Of a stretch of DNA of 51,904 nt, positions 24,650 through 34,918 are shown one piece after another. The notes under the pieces are model-generated. The model had not been told where the DNA came from, made no database searches, and saw only the letters and a program-made list of their open reading frames with translations. The translations under genes and the position numbers were made by a program. The stretch spans positions 1 through 51,904 of the forward strand of contig JAKVAQ010000036.1 of NCBI GenBank assembly GCA_022447665.1, written 5' to 3'. Within the stretch, counting starts at the first letter, position 1. The number at the start of each line of letters is the position of its first letter. The DNA comes from Crocinitomicaceae bacterium. GTDB taxonomy: Bacteria > Bacteroidota > Bacteroidia > Flavobacteriales_D > Crocinitomicaceae.

Positions 24650-24657
24650 GCGCTCTT
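24633..24657 (-). terminator. intrinsic terminator of carA-eno, possibly bidirectional
   Basis: The 8-bp stem AAGAGCGC/GCGCTCTT (24637-24644 with 24650-24657) has a 5-nt loop and is followed by Ts on the minus strand (24638 to 24633). It lies 25 nt downstream of the eno stop. On the plus strand the tail is only moderately T-rich, but the hairpin may also end the GH3 transcript. Confidence 0.8.
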
Positions 24658-24681
24658 CTATATTTCTATGTGATATCTCTT

Positions 24682-25968
<1,287 letters not shown>

Positions 25969-27084
25969 TTATACTAGATCTTTATTGGCTGACACTCCAA
26001 CCATATTCTCTACAAATTGATCAAAAAGGTATCTTGAATCATGCGGTCCTGCACTTGCTTCTGGGTGATATTGAACTGAAAAAACCTTTTTATCTTTCAA
26101 TTGTATTCCAGCCACCGTGTCATCATTCAAGTGAATATGTGTCAATTCAATATTTGGATTGTTTTCAATAGAATCTCTACTAACAACAAAACCGTGATTT
26201 TGAGAAGTGATTTCACCCTTTCCTGTTAACAAATTCTTCACCGGATGATTAATACCTCGATGCCCATTATGCATTTTCTCAGTTTCCAACCCTTGACTAA
26301 TTGCCAATACTTGATGCCCAAGACAAATTCCAAATACAGGCTTCCCAGTATTCACAATATCCTTTACTAATTCAACCGTATTTGACATAGCTCCGGGATC
26401 ACCAGGCCCATTACTTAACATGAAACCATTTGGTTCAAATGCCAACATTTCATCTAAAGAAGAATTCATGGGGAAAACCTTAACATAGCACCCGCGTTCA
26501 GCTAAACATCGTGCTATATTTCTTTTAACTCCTAAGTCTAACAAAGAAACTCTAATCTCTGAATTTTCATCTCCCATGGTCCATGGTGATTTTGATGTCA
26601 CCTCAGAGGAAAGCTCTAACCCTTCCATAGAAGGAACTCTCGCTAATTCTGCTTTTAGCTTATCTACATCCAAATTATCAGATGAAATAATGGCGTTCAT
26701 AGCACCTGCATTTCTAATGTGTCTTACAAGCGCTCTTGTGTCAATATCAGAAATACCAACGCAACCATCCTTCTCCATAAACTCTTGAAGAGAACCATTA
26801 CCGGCAGGGCGAGAATAATAAGGCGAGAATTTTTTTACCACCAAACCCGATATTTTCATTGAATCTGATTCTATTTCATCTTCATGAACACCGTAGTTCC
26901 CAATGTGGGCGGTATTCATTATTAAAATTTGGCGATGGTAAGAAGGATCTGTAAAAACCTCTTGATAACCGGTCATTCCAGTATTAAAGGCAATCTCTCC
27001 CGTAGTCGTTCCGATTTTACCGATAGCCTTTCCTTTGAAGACTGTACCATCGGCAAGAACTAGCACTGCTGGCTTATTTTCCAT
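25969..27084 (-). CDS. carA: carbamoyl-phosphate synthase small subunit
   Basis: CarA is the glutaminase subunit that feeds ammonia to CarB for carbamoyl phosphate, used for pyrimidines and arginine. The 371-residue product has the N-terminal CarA-specific domain (ADGTVFKGKAIG, TGMTGYQEVFTDPSY) and a C-terminal class I amidotransferase domain. That domain has the nucleophile Cys in GICLGHQVLA and the His-Glu pair in VQYHPEASAGPHD. The catalytic triad is therefore complete. The large subunit gene carB is not in this window. It is the first gene of an operon with eno and has a good promoter about 30 nt upstream of the start. Confidence 0.97.
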   Translation of the reverse strand: MENKPAVLVLADGTVFKGKAIGKIGTTTGEIAFNTGMTGYQEVFTDPSYHRQILIMNTAHIGNYGVHEDEIESDSMKISGLVVKKFSPYYSRPAGNGSLQEFMEKDGCVGISDIDTRALVRHIRNAGAMNAIISSDNLDVDKLKAELARVPSMEGLELSSEVTSKSPWTMGDENSEIRVSLLDLGVKRNIARCLAERGCYVKVFPMNSSLDEMLAFEPNGFMLSNGPGDPGAMSNTVELVKDIVNTGKPVFGICLGHQVLAISQGLETEKMHNGHRGINHPVKNLLTGKGEITSQNHGFVVSRDSIENNPNIELTHIHLNDDTVAGIQLKDKKVFSVQYHPEASAGPHDSRYLFDQFVENMVGVSANKDLV

Positions 27085-27114
27085 TTTATGTGTCTACTAT
27101 TAGTAATCGGAGCA

Positions 27115-27144
27115 CAAAGTTACGATTAAAGACTTGGTCTCAAA
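27115..27144 (-). promoter_or_regulatory. promoter of carA-eno
   Basis: On the minus strand TTTG (27144-27141), an 18-nt spacer and TAACTTTG (27122-27115) match the Bacteroidota consensus with a spacer one base shorter than ideal. The start codon of carA lies about 30 nt downstream. Confidence 0.6.
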
Positions 27145-27205
27145 AGTATTGTTGAAAACAATATGAGATTCTTTAAAAAAAAGTAGACTTCAGGAATTTA
27201 CGCAT

Positions 27206-27233
27206 AAAAAAAGGGAACCTATTAGGTTCCCTT
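27206..27233 (-). terminator. intrinsic terminator of the ribosomal protein operon
   Basis: A perfect 10-bp stem AAGGGAACCT/AGGTTCCCTT (27211-27220 with 27224-27233) with a 3-nt loop is followed by Ts on the minus strand (27212 to 27206). It lies 21 nt downstream of the rplQ stop codon and closes the operon that begins at rpsL. Confidence 0.9.
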
Positions 27234-27254
27234 TTGCTTTGAGTGTGAATTATT

Positions 27255-27722
27255 TTATTCTTCTTCTTTCTTAGCTTCAGTTGCTTTTTTAGCAGCACCA
27301 CCTTTACCACCTCTACGTGATCTTCTAGCTGGCTTCTTAGCATCAGATTTGTTAGAATAGATTTCATTAAAGTCAACTAACTCAATCATACACATTTCAG
27401 CGTTATCACCAAGACGATTACCAGTTTTAATAATTCTAGTGTATCCACCTGGACGATCAGCTACTTTAGGAGCGATCTCTCTGAATAACTCACTAACTGC
27501 GTACTTGCTTTGTAAGTATCCAAAAACAACTCTTCTTGAATGCGTAGAATCTGTTTTCGATTTAGTAATTAATGGCTCAACATAACCTCTTAAAGCTTTA
27601 GCCTTAGCTACAGTCGTGTTGATTCTTTTATGCTCAATTAACGAACATGCCATGTTTGAAAGCATTGCTTTTCTATGCGCTGACTTTCTTCCTAAATGGT
27701 TGAATTTCTTTCCGTGTCTCAT
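27255..27722 (-). CDS. rplQ: 50S ribosomal protein L17
   Basis: L17 is a large-subunit protein near the exit tunnel. The N-terminal 115 residues match the family: [20 protein letters not shown], the segment [20 protein letters not shown], and [19 protein letters not shown]. The 155-residue product has an extra C-terminal tail rich in Lys, Arg, Ala and Glu ([18 protein letters not shown]), a common feature in Bacteroidota that is expected to be disordered and RNA-bound. It is the last gene of the ribosomal operon, 213 nt after rpoA, the longest gap in that operon, and it is followed by a strong terminator. Confidence 0.97.
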   Translation of the reverse strand: MRHGKKFNHLGRKSAHRKAMLSNMACSLIEHKRINTTVAKAKALRGYVEPLITKSKTDSTHSRRVVFGYLQSKYAVSELFREIAPKVADRPGGYTRIIKTGNRLGDNAEMCMIELVDFNEIYSNKSDAKKPARRSRRGGKGGAAKKATEAKKEEE

Positions 27723-27892
27723 TTCTTTCTTTTTTAACTTTCAGGCCTTCTTTAGTACCTGATCGCTGTTTAACTTAAACTACACCTTAATTTTTTGTTA
27801 CTCCCTCACAAGGATTTTGGGAGAGTCGTCACGAATCTTTTTCTTTGCGCCCAGTTCGTGTGCTAAGCGACAAGAAATTATTCAAAAGAGAA

Positions 27893-27915
27893 GACATGGA
27901 CAAACTGCCCATGTC
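27893..27915 (-). promoter_or_regulatory. hairpin in the rpoA-rplQ spacer
   Basis: A perfect 7-bp stem GACATGG/CCATGTC (27893-27899 with 27909-27915) with a 9-nt loop lies 20 nt after the rpoA stop. The minus-strand tail is pyrimidine-rich but not a clean T-run, so it may attenuate or be processed rather than terminate. The rest of the 213-nt spacer has a weaker stem (27801-27805 with 27819-27823) and no gene. Confidence 0.4.
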
Positions 27916-27935
27916 AACTTTATAAAATACTATTC

Positions 27936-28928
27936 CTAGTCTTTGTCTAATTTGTACTTAGAAACGTTCATTCCGAATGAAAGACCTTTTGACTCTACTA
28001 AGTCTTCAAGCTCTGTTAATGACTTCTTACCGAAGTTTCTAAATTTCAATAAATCGTTTTTGTTGTATGAAACTAAGTCACCTAAAGTTTCAACGTCAGC
28101 AGCCTTAAGACAGTTAAGTGCCCTTACTGAAAGATCTAAGTCAACTAACTTAGACTTCAATAATTGACGCATGTGAAGTGAAGTTTCATCAAACTCTTCC
28201 GTCTCAGACTTAATTTCAGTATCAAGAGTGATACGCTCATCCGAGAACAACATGAAGTGGTGAATCAAAATCTTAGCAGCTTCTTGTAAAGCATCCTTTG
28301 GAGTAATTGATCCATCAGTTTGAATATCAAAAACTAATTTTTCGTAATCTGTTTTTTGCTCTACACGGTAGTTCTCAACGTTGTAGTTAACATTTTTGAT
28401 AGGAGTGTAGATTGAATCAACAGCAATAGTCCCTACAGGAGCACTTGAAGATTTGTTTTCTTCAGCAGGAATATATCCACGTCCCTTAGAAATTTCAAGT
28501 TCCATGTTAATTTTCACTGATGACTCCATACGAGCGATAACTAAGTCTGGATTTAACACTTGGAATGCAGTTGTAAACTTCCCAATATCTCCAGCAGTTA
28601 AAGTCTCTTGTCCTGAAACAGAAACGATTACTTTTTCAGAATCCGTTCCTTCAATTTGTTGCTTGAAACGTACCTGCTTCAAGTTTAGGATGATCTCAGT
28701 TACATCATCAACCACTCCTTTGATCGTAGAAAACTCGTGATCTACACCTTCAATTTTAACCGAAGCGATTGCGAACCCTTCCAATGATGAAAGTAAAATT
28801 CTACGTAATGCATTACCAACTGTAATACCATAACCCGGTTCAAGTGGACGGAATTCGAATTGACCTCTAGCGTCATCCGATTCAATCATAATTACCTTGT
28901 CCGGTTTTTGAAAATCTAATATTGCCAT
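27936..28928 (-). CDS. rpoA: DNA-directed RNA polymerase subunit alpha
   Basis: The alpha subunit dimer is the assembly platform of RNA polymerase. The 330-residue product has the N-terminal assembly domain ([20 protein letters not shown], then [15 protein letters not shown]) and, after a flexible linker near residues 235-255, the C-terminal domain. That domain reads [20 protein letters not shown] and [16 protein letters not shown], with the helix-hairpin-helix surface that contacts DNA and regulators. The length is normal. It sits between rpsD (130 nt upstream) and rplQ (213 nt downstream), and both spacers hold stem-loops. It is the usual alpha-operon position. Confidence 0.98.
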   Translation of the reverse strand: MAILDFQKPDKVIMIESDDARGQFEFRPLEPGYGITVGNALRRILLSSLEGFAIASVKIEGVDHEFSTIKGVVDDVTEIILNLKQVRFKQQIEGTDSEKVIVSVSGQETLTAGDIGKFTTAFQVLNPDLVIARMESSVKINMELEISKGRGYIPAEENKSSSAPVGTIAVDSIYTPIKNVNYNVENYRVEQKTDYEKLVFDIQTDGSITPKDALQEAAKILIHHFMLFSDERITLDTEIKSETEEFDETSLHMRQLLKSKLVDLDLSVRALNCLKAADVETLGDLVSYNKNDLLKFRNFGKKSLTELEDLVESKGLSFGMNVSKYKLDKD

Positions 28929-28963
28929 TGTTTTATCTTCTTTTAATTGTCTCGAGGTTGCGC

Positions 28964-28997
28964 GGTTTGCTTACTTGAAGATTACGGTAAGCAGACC
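28964..28997 (-). promoter_or_regulatory. strong hairpin in the rpsD-rpoA spacer
   Basis: An 11-bp stem with one G-U pair joins 28964-28974 (GGTTTGCTTAC) and 28987-28997 (GTAAGCAGACC), with a 12-nt loop. No T-run follows on the minus strand, so it is not a simple terminator. It lies 36 nt upstream of the rpoA start and could be a structured leader, a processing site or a protein-binding site. A TATTTTTG box (29033-29026) stands just upstream but lacks a -33 partner. Confidence 0.45.
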
Positions 28998-29058
28998 CTT
29001 TAGCCCCGATTCAATGATTAATACGCAAAAATATTGCGATTAGGTTTATATTAACTTA

Positions 29059-29658
29059 TTACTTAGAGTAAAGTTCAACAATCAATTGTTCCTTGATGTT
29101 CTCAGGGATCATTTCTCTTGAAGGAACTGACATGAATTTACCTTCACTTCCATTCCAATCTAACCAATCGAAAGAGTTCACGTTAGTTGCAAGTGAATTT
29201 GTAATCGCCTCTAGAGACTTTGATTTTTCACGCACTGCAACGATATCACCAGGGCGTAATGTGTAAGAAGGAATATTTACTTTCTCACCATTTACAGTGA
29301 TATGTCTGTGATTTACCAGCTGACGTGCTGCTCTACGAGTTGGAGCAATACCTAAACGGTAAACTGTATTATCTAATCTTGATTCACATAATGCAAGAAG
29401 GTTCTCACCTGTAATTCCTTGCATTCTTGAAGCTTTCTTGAAAAGATTAGAGAATTGCTTTTCCAAAATACCATAAGTGTATTTTGCTTTTTGCTTCTCC
29501 ATTAACTGAGTCGCGTATTCCGACTGCTTTCCTCTTCTCTTATTTGGACCATGTTGTCCAGGAGGATAGTTTTTTCTTTCTAAAGCTTTGTCTTCTCCAA
29601 AAATTGGATCGCGGAAACGTCTTGCAATTTTAGACTTTGGTCCTGTATATCTTGCCAT
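29059..29658 (-). CDS. rpsD: 30S ribosomal protein S4
   Basis: S4 is a primary 16S rRNA binder that starts small-subunit assembly, and in several bacteria it also represses its own operon. The 199-residue protein has the N-terminal [15 protein letters not shown] and the [19 protein letters not shown] region. The S4 RNA-binding domain follows with [20 protein letters not shown] and [18 protein letters not shown]. There are no zinc-binding cysteines, so it is a C-minus form. It lies between rpsK and rpoA, and a 9-bp hairpin stands in its leader, a candidate site for control. Confidence 0.98.
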   Translation of the reverse strand: MARYTGPKSKIARRFRDPIFGEDKALERKNYPPGQHGPNKRRGKQSEYATQLMEKQKAKYTYGILEKQFSNLFKKASRMQGITGENLLALCESRLDNTVYRLGIAPTRRAARQLVNHRHITVNGEKVNIPSYTLRPGDIVAVREKSKSLEAITNSLATNVNSFDWLDWNGSEGKFMSVPSREMIPENIKEQLIVELYSK

Positions 29659-29682
29659 TTCTATTTGTTTTTTTTAGATCTG

Positions 29683-29707
29683 TGATATAGGGGTCTCACC
29701 TATATCA
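29683..29707 (-). promoter_or_regulatory. hairpin in the rpsD leader
   Basis: A perfect 9-bp stem TGATATAGG/CCTATATCA (29683-29691 with 29699-29707) with a 7-nt loop lies 24 nt upstream of the rpsD start. It is followed on the minus strand by ACAGATCT and then As, so it cannot terminate transcription. A role as a ribosomal protein binding site or RNA processing signal is inferred. Confidence 0.45.
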
Positions 29708-29733
29708 ATGGTCTTATCTGTTTATATTAATTA

Positions 29734-30120
29734 TTATACTCTTCTTCTCTTAGGAGGACGACATCCGTTGTGAGGTAATGGAGTAACATCATTAATTTCT
29801 GTTACTTCAATTCCTGAGTTATGTAAAGAACGAATTGCGCTCTCTCTACCAGAACCTGGTCCTTTTACATAAACTTTGACTTTTCTCAATCCTAAATCGT
29901 GAGCTTCTTTAGCACACTCTTCAGCAGCAACTTGTGCCGCATAAGGAGTATTCTTTTTAGACCCTTTGAATCCCATTTTACCTGCAGAAGACCATGAAAT
30001 AACTTCTCCCGCATTATTCGTTAATGAAATGATGATGTTATTGAATGAAGCGCGAATATGAGCTTCTCCAACTGCATCAATCTTTACATTTTTCTTTTTA
30101 GCTTTTCCTGCTTTTGCCAT
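29734..30120 (-). CDS. rpsK: 30S ribosomal protein S11
   Basis: S11 lines the platform of the small subunit near the mRNA exit. The 128-residue product has a basic N-terminus ([13 protein letters not shown]), the segment [20 protein letters not shown], the [20 protein letters not shown] stretch and the C-terminal [17 protein letters not shown] typical of the family. Length and sequence are normal. It is placed between rpsM (47 nt upstream) and rpsD (75 nt downstream), the usual alpha-operon order. Confidence 0.98.
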   Translation of the reverse strand: MAKAGKAKKKNVKIDAVGEAHIRASFNNIIISLTNNAGEVISWSSAGKMGFKGSKKNTPYAAQVAAEECAKEAHDLGLRKVKVYVKGPGSGRESAIRSLHNSGIEVTEINDVTPLPHNGCRPPKRRRV

Positions 30121-30167
30121 AACTTTCTTTTTTTTACCGACCTAAATCGGCATAATGCTATTAGTTA

Positions 30168-30542
30168 TTACTTAGTTGCTTTTTTCTTGTTAGCAACCGT
30201 CTTACGTCTTCCTTTACGAGTTCTTGAGTTATTCTTAGTTCTTTGTCCTCTTAAAGGTAAACCAGCTCTGTGACGAACTCCTCTGTAACATCCGATATCC
30301 ATTAAACGCTTGATGTTTAATTGAACTTCAGATCTCAAGGCTCCTTCCACCTTCATCTCACTAATAGTTCCACGAATTCCAGCAAGCTGGTCATCTGACC
30401 AATCTTGAACTTTAATGTTGTGGTCTACTTTATTTTGATCTAAGATCTTAGCTGCAGTGCTTTTTCCAATACCATATATATACGTAAGACCAATAACCCC
30501 ACGCTTATTCTTTGGTAAATCAATTCCAGAAATTCTAGCCAT
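30168..30542 (-). CDS. rpsM: 30S ribosomal protein S13
   Basis: S13 sits in the head of the small subunit and contacts the P-site tRNA and L5. The 124-residue product starts [19 protein letters not shown], has the helix-turn-helix part [15 protein letters not shown], and the conserved [20 protein letters not shown] basic C-terminal tail ([15 protein letters not shown]) reaches the decoding site. The length is normal. The gene follows rpmJ by 66 nt and precedes rpsK. Confidence 0.98.
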   Translation of the reverse strand: MARISGIDLPKNKRGVIGLTYIYGIGKSTAAKILDQNKVDHNIKVQDWSDDQLAGIRGTISEMKVEGALRSEVQLNIKRLMDIGCYRGVRHRAGLPLRGQRTKNNSRTRKGRRKTVANKKKATK

Positions 30543-30608
30543 AATATCTTGTATTAAGATTTCGGATTAAGAACAAAAACAATGTCTTCATTCGTATCCA
30601 AAATCAAT

Positions 30609-30725
30609 TTATCCTTGTCTTTGTTTAAACTTAGGGTTCTTCTTGTTTATCACGTAAACCTTCCCTTTACGTTTAACGATCTTGCAATCTGCAGATCTCT
30701 TTTTTACTGATGCTCTTACTTTCAT
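30609..30725 (-). CDS. rpmJ: 50S ribosomal protein L36
   Basis: This 38-residue protein was translated by hand from the minus strand. It starts [20 protein letters not shown] and ends KFKQRQG. The pattern matches L36, the smallest large-subunit protein. The zinc ribbon of many L36 proteins needs three Cys and one His; only one Cys (in SADCKIV) is seen here, so this is the zinc-free form. It lies between infA (30 nt upstream) and rpsM, which is the expected position. Confidence 0.95.
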   Translation of the reverse strand: MKVRASVKKRSADCKIVKRKGKVYVINKKNPKFKQRQG

Positions 30726-30755
30726 TTTATTTCAGTGTTTCGCTTAACAATACAT

Positions 30756-30974
30756 CTATTTGTATCTGTAAGTAATTCTTCCTTTTGTTAAATCATAAGG
30801 AGACATTTCAACCTTAACTCTATCTCCAGGCAAAATCTTGATATAATACATTCTCATTTTACCAGAAATGTGCGCAGTGATAACATGACCATTTTCCAGC
30901 TCTACTCGGAACATTGCGTTCGAAAGCGCCTCGATAATCGTACCATCCTGCTCTATTGATGCTTGTTTAGCCAT
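30756..30974 (-). CDS. infA: translation initiation factor IF-1
   Basis: IF-1 is a single S1/OB-fold domain that occupies the A site of the small subunit during initiation. The 72-residue length is standard. The sequence starts [19 protein letters not shown] and has the characteristic [20 protein letters not shown] and [20 protein letters not shown]. It follows secY by 3 nt; the map and adk genes found between secY and infA in many bacteria are absent here. It is followed by rpmJ. Confidence 0.98.
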   Translation of the reverse strand: MAKQASIEQDGTIIEALSNAMFRVELENGHVITAHISGKMRMYYIKILPGDRVKVEMSPYDLTKGRITYRYK

Positions 30975-30977
30975 TTA

Positions 30978-32303
30978 TTATATAGTACTTGTTGATTCGT
31001 TACCTCTTCTACCTCTAATTTTTCCGCCTTCCATCAATCCATCATAATGACGGTTTAATAAATACGTTTCAATTTGTTGTAGTGTATCTAATACTACTCC
31101 CACCATGATTAACATAGATGTACCTCCCATGAACATGGCAAAAGAATCACCCACTCCAGCCAACATCGCGAACGCAGGAATAATTGCAACACCTGCTAAC
31201 ATTAATGAGCCTGGGAATGTAATTCTCGAAAGAATTGTATCGATAAAATCTGCTGTCTCAGTTCCTGGCTTTACTCCGGGAACGAAACCACCATTTCTTT
31301 TCAAGTCATCTGCAATTTGCTTAGGATTAATTGTAATTGCCGTATAGAAATAAGTAAATACAATAATCAAGAGAGCAAATAATGCGTTATACCAAAATCC
31401 TCGATAATCAGATAGTGCATTAAGGAAAGCATTCCCGCCTGCATTATTAATCATACCTGGAACAGTCATAATTGCCTGAGCAAAAATGATTGGCATTACA
31501 CCAGAAGCATTCACCTTTAAAGGAATGTAGCTACGTGCTGTTTGTTCCATTTTTCCTGAACCAGCCATACGCTTGGCGTAGTTGATTGGAACACGTCTGA
31601 CACCTTGAACAATGAGAACGGTGACAAGAACAATTGCAAAGAATGCCAGAAGTTCAATGATAAACATTAGAATTCCACCTTCTCCACCCATTCTCATATT
31701 GAATTCTGTAATTGTTGCCATTGGAAATCTAGCAAGAATACCAACGGTAATTAATAATGAGATACCATTTCCGATTCCGTTATCCGTGATTCTTTCTCCT
31801 AACCACATTGCAAACATCGTACCTGCAATAAGCAACATGATGGAAGTTGTCCACCATAGAACAGAAGGATCTGTGATACCACCTTTACTGATTACATACA
31901 TACCTATGTAAGAAGGGCCTTGGAAAGCACAAATAACAATTGTTAAAAATCTCGTGTAACCATTTAGCTTTCTTCTACCGCTTTCTCCGTCCTTTTGCAT
32001 CTTTTGCACAGCCGGAACAGCCATACCTAATAGCTGCATAATAATGGAAGCAGAGATATAAGGCATGATCCCGAGCGCCATAATTGAGGCGTTAGAGAAT
32101 GCACCACCGGCGAATAAATCCAGTAAGCTTTCTAATCCATTAGGGTTAGCCGAGCTCTGAGCTAATGCAGCCTGGTCAATACCTGGAAGTACGATGAAAG
32201 ATCCTATTCTATAAACAAGAATAAGCATAAGCGTAAAAATTATACGCTTACGCAGTTCTTCAACTTTCCAAATATTTTGTAATGATTCTATAAATTTTTT
32301 CAT
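30978..32303 (-). CDS. secY: preprotein translocase subunit SecY
   Basis: SecY forms the protein-conducting channel of the inner membrane with SecE and SecG. The 441-residue protein has ten predicted transmembrane helices. Family landmarks are LVYRIGSFIVLPGID in the first helix, ALGIMPYISASIIMQLL (channel lining), TDNGIGNGISLLI, and the cytosolic loops with YAKRMAGSG and IPLKVNASGVMPIIFA, which bind the ribosome and SecA. The length is typical. It follows rplO by 13 nt, as in the classical spc operon. Confidence 0.98.
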   Translation of the reverse strand: MKKFIESLQNIWKVEELRKRIIFTLMLILVYRIGSFIVLPGIDQAALAQSSANPNGLESLLDLFAGGAFSNASIMALGIMPYISASIIMQLLGMAVPAVQKMQKDGESGRRKLNGYTRFLTIVICAFQGPSYIGMYVISKGGITDPSVLWWTTSIMLLIAGTMFAMWLGERITDNGIGNGISLLITVGILARFPMATITEFNMRMGGEGGILMFIIELLAFFAIVLVTVLIVQGVRRVPINYAKRMAGSGKMEQTARSYIPLKVNASGVMPIIFAQAIMTVPGMINNAGGNAFLNALSDYRGFWYNALFALLIIVFTYFYTAITINPKQIADDLKRNGGFVPGVKPGTETADFIDTILSRITFPGSLMLAGVAIIPAFAMLAGVGDSFAMFMGGTSMLIMVGVVLDTLQQIETYLLNRHYDGLMEGGKIRGRRGNESTSTI

Positions 32304-32316
32304 GTGAAGCTTCTTA

Positions 32317-32769
32317 CTATTTTGCTACCACTTCTACAGTTCCTCCCGCAGATTCGATTCCCGCTTGAGCAGTCTTAGTAAATGCGTGAGCCGATACCTT
32401 AACTTTAGCAGTAAATTCTCCTCTACCTAAAATTTTCACTAGGTCGTGCTTACCAGCTAAACCATTTTCTTTGATATCAGCAACAGTAACCTCTTTTAAC
32501 TTCTTGTTTGCAACTAACTCAGAAAGAGTGTCAAGATTTACTCCTTTGTACTCAACTCTGTTTAGGTTTTTGAAGCCAAACTTAGGAACACGTCTTTGTA
32601 ACGGCATTTGTCCACCTTCAAATCCAATTTTCTTAGAGTAACCTGATCTTGACTTTTGTCCTTTGTGACCACGTGTTGAAGTACCACCATGACCAGAACC
32701 TTGTCCACGACCAATTCTCTTCGTAGATTTTACAGCACCTTTTGCCGGTTTAACATTATTCAGTTTCAT
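32317..32769 (-). CDS. rplO: 50S ribosomal protein L15
   Basis: L15 is a late-assembly large-subunit protein with a long N-terminal extension that reaches into 23S rRNA. The 150-residue product begins MKLNNVKPAKGAVKSTKR and has the Gly-rich GRGQGSGHGGTSTRGHKGQK, then GFEGGQMPLQRRVPKFGFKN, all diagnostic. The C-terminal half is the globular domain ending GGTVEVVAK. It lies between rpmD and secY. Confidence 0.98.
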   Translation of the reverse strand: MKLNNVKPAKGAVKSTKRIGRGQGSGHGGTSTRGHKGQKSRSGYSKKIGFEGGQMPLQRRVPKFGFKNLNRVEYKGVNLDTLSELVANKKLKEVTVADIKENGLAGKHDLVKILGRGEFTAKVKVSAHAFTKTAQAGIESAGGTVEVVAK

Positions 32770-32791
32770 TATCTAAATCTTTAAAATCTTA

Positions 32792-32968
32792 TTACTCAAC
32801 AATTTCAACTAAGTGAGAAACTTTATTGATCATCCCCATAACTTGAGGTGTAGCTTCTTTCTCAATTACTTGATTTAATTTCTTCAAGCCTAAAGCTTCA
32901 ATTGTTCTTTTTTGTCGTTGCGATCTATTAATCGCGCTACGAACTTGTTTTATTTTAACTTTTGCCAT
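32792..32968 (-). CDS. rpmD: 50S ribosomal protein L30
   Basis: This 58-residue protein was translated by hand from the minus strand. It starts MAKVKIKQVRSAINRSQRQK, continues with TIEALGLKKLNQVIEKE, and ends HLVEIVE. The size, the basic N-terminus and the LGLKKLNQ helix are typical of bacterial L30. It lies between rpsE (11 nt upstream) and rplO (22 nt downstream), as in the standard spc order. Confidence 0.95.
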   Translation of the reverse strand: MAKVKIKQVRSAINRSQRQKRTIEALGLKKLNQVIEKEATPQVMGMINKVSHLVEIVE

Positions 32969-32979
32969 TGTATAATGTC

Positions 32980-33489
32980 TTATCCGTTAAATACTTTGTC
33001 TAGTGATACACCTCTATCGTGAGCAACAGTCACTGCATCTCTTAACTGTGAAAGTGCATCAATGGTTGCCTTAACCACATTGTGTGGGTTAGAAGATCCT
33101 TGAGATTTTGCAAGGATATCTTTAATTCCAGCACTTTCCAATACAGCACGCATTGCACCACCAGCAATAACACCGGTACCATTTGAAGCAGGACGAATGA
33201 AAACTCTAGCTCCAGAGTACTTTCCTTTTTGAGCGTGAGGAACAGTACCTCTTACTACAGGAACTCTGATAAGGTTTTTCTTAGCATCGTCTACACCTTT
33301 AGAAATTGCCTCAACAACTTCTTTTGCTTTTCCAAGCCCGTGTCCAACAATACCATCCTCGTTACCAACTACAACCACAGCAGAAAAACTGAAAGTACGT
33401 CCACCTTTAGTAACCTTAGTTACACGGTTAAGCGTCACCAATTTATCTTTTAATTCAATATCTGTTGATCTAACTTTATTCGCTTTCAT
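32980..33489 (-). CDS. rpsE: 30S ribosomal protein S5
   Basis: S5 binds near the decoding centre and affects fidelity. The 169-residue protein has the double-stranded-RNA-binding N-domain with [20 protein letters not shown] and [18 protein letters not shown], and the C-domain with [20 protein letters not shown] and the [20 protein letters not shown] segment. Length and order are normal. It sits between rplR and rpmD. Confidence 0.98.
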   Translation of the reverse strand: MKANKVRSTDIELKDKLVTLNRVTKVTKGGRTFSFSAVVVVGNEDGIVGHGLGKAKEVVEAISKGVDDAKKNLIRVPVVRGTVPHAQKGKYSGARVFIRPASNGTGVIAGGAMRAVLESAGIKDILAKSQGSSNPHNVVKATIDALSQLRDAVTVAHDRGVSLDKVFNG

Positions 33490-33504
33490 AATTTCTAATG
33501 CGTA

Positions 33505-33858
33505 TTATAGTTTTAAACCTCCTTCACGTGCACCATCTGCAAGAGCCTTTACTCTTCCGTGATACTTGTATCCGTTTCTGTCAAATATAACTTCTGAAAT
33601 TCCAGCTTTTACAGCTTTTTCTGCTAATTCTTTACCTACAAGTCCAGCCGTTTCTGATTTATCTTTACCAGCTACTGCTTTATTGTTATATGATGAAGAT
33701 GAAGCTAATGTTACACCTGCAACATCATCAATGATTTGCGCGTAAATTTGCTTGTTTGAACGAAAAACGCTCAATCTTGGCTTTTCTGAAGTACCGTTAA
33801 CTTTCTTACGGATTCTTCTTTTAACTTTTGCTCTTTTCTCTACTTTACTTGAAGCCAT
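33505..33858 (-). CDS. rplR: 50S ribosomal protein L18
   Basis: L18 binds 5S rRNA and joins it to the central protuberance with L5. The 117-residue product begins with a basic stretch ([18 protein letters not shown]), then [19 protein letters not shown], and ends [18 protein letters not shown] and GAREGGLKL, all typical. It follows rplF by 8 nt and precedes rpsE. Confidence 0.98.
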   Translation of the reverse strand: MASSKVEKRAKVKRRIRKKVNGTSEKPRLSVFRSNKQIYAQIIDDVAGVTLASSSSYNNKAVAGKDKSETAGLVGKELAEKAVKAGISEVIFDRNGYKYHGRVKALADGAREGGLKL

Positions 33859-33866
33859 AACAATTA

Positions 33867-34418
33867 TTATTTAGCAGCTGATTTACCAGCTTTTCTTCTA
33901 ATGTATTCATCTTTATATCGGATACCTTTTCCTTTGTACGGCTCAGGCTTACGAAGTGCTCTAATTTTAGCAGCAACTTGTCCGATTAATTGCTTATCGT
34001 GCGATTCTAAAGTTACAACTGGTGCCTTACCTTTTTCAGTATTGGCAGAAACTTTAATATCTTCCGGAAGTGCAATAGCAACAGCATGCGAGTAACCAAT
34101 TACTAATTCTAACATCTGCCCTGTAGCATTTGCTCTAAACCCGACACCGTGCAATTCTAATTCTCTTTTCCATCCTTCACTAACACCTAAAACCATATTC
34201 TGAACTAAGGCTCTGTATAAACCGTGCTTAGAACGGTGATCTTTATGATCTGATTCTCTAGTGAAAATAATTTCTTCTCCTTCGTGCTTAATTGTAATCG
34301 CTGGATCATATTCCTGCGATAACTCTCCTTTTGCTCCTTTAATGGTAATAACAGATGCGTCGATCTTTACTTCAACACCTGCAGGGACCTTAACTGGAGC
34401 GTTACCTACTCTTGACAT
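33867..34418 (-). CDS. rplF: 50S ribosomal protein L6
   Basis: L6 stabilises the factor-binding site next to the sarcin-ricin loop. The 183-residue product has two similar domains; it starts [19 protein letters not shown], then [14 protein letters not shown]. The second domain has [19 protein letters not shown] and ends [20 protein letters not shown], the family signature, plus KAGKSAAK. The length is normal. It lies between rpsH and rplR. Confidence 0.98.
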   Translation of the reverse strand: MSRVGNAPVKVPAGVEVKIDASVITIKGAKGELSQEYDPAITIKHEGEEIIFTRESDHKDHRSKHGLYRALVQNMVLGVSEGWKRELELHGVGFRANATGQMLELVIGYSHAVAIALPEDIKVSANTEKGKAPVVTLESHDKQLIGQVAAKIRALRKPEPYKGKGIRYKDEYIRRKAGKSAAK

Positions 34419-34438
34419 AATTTCTTTTTTTCAGTGTT

Positions 34439-34831
34439 TTAATAAACGTAGCAAAGTACTTCGCCACCAACGTTCTCTTTTCTAGCCTCTTTATCAGTAA
34501 TAACTCCTTTAGAAGTACTTAGAATAGCAATACCTAACCCGTTAAGAACTCTTGGAAGTTCTGACGCGCCAGCATATTGTCTAAGTCCTGGAGTACTTAC
34601 TCGCTGAATTTTGCGAATAGCCGGTGTTCTGTTAATATACTTCAAGGCGATTTTGATTTTGCCTTGCTTGTTATCATCTTCGAATTTGTAGCTAAGGATA
34701 TAGCCTTTGTCGAAAAGAATCTTTGTGATTTCTTTTTTAAGGTTAGAACCTGGAATTTCTACAACCTTATGACCTGCCATTTGAGAGTTTCTCAAACGCG
34801 TCAGGTAATCTGCAATTGGATCTGTATTCAT
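34439..34831 (-). CDS. rpsH: 30S ribosomal protein S8
   Basis: S8 binds helix 21 of 16S rRNA and in E. coli represses the spc operon at the rplE message. The 130-residue product starts [20 protein letters not shown] and ends with [20 protein letters not shown] and the [11 protein letters not shown] tail, both diagnostic. The 87-nt spacer before it, after rpsN, is longer than most in this operon and shows no clear structure. Confidence 0.98.
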   Translation of the reverse strand: MNTDPIADYLTRLRNSQMAGHKVVEIPGSNLKKEITKILFDKGYILSYKFEDDNKQGKIKIALKYINRTPAIRKIQRVSTPGLRQYAGASELPRVLNGLGIAILSTSKGVITDKEARKENVGGEVLCYVY

Positions 34832-34918
34832 TTTTACTATTTATTTAGTCAACAGTTTGAAGTATCTATTGAAGTTCCCACCTCTTCTAGACTTCCAAAC
34901 CTGATTTAAATTTTTATT

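Noticed and set aside
27173-27376. Minus-strand frame of 67 codons over the end of rplQ
   Set aside because: It is an out-of-frame shadow of the Lys-rich rplQ tail and runs through the terminator.
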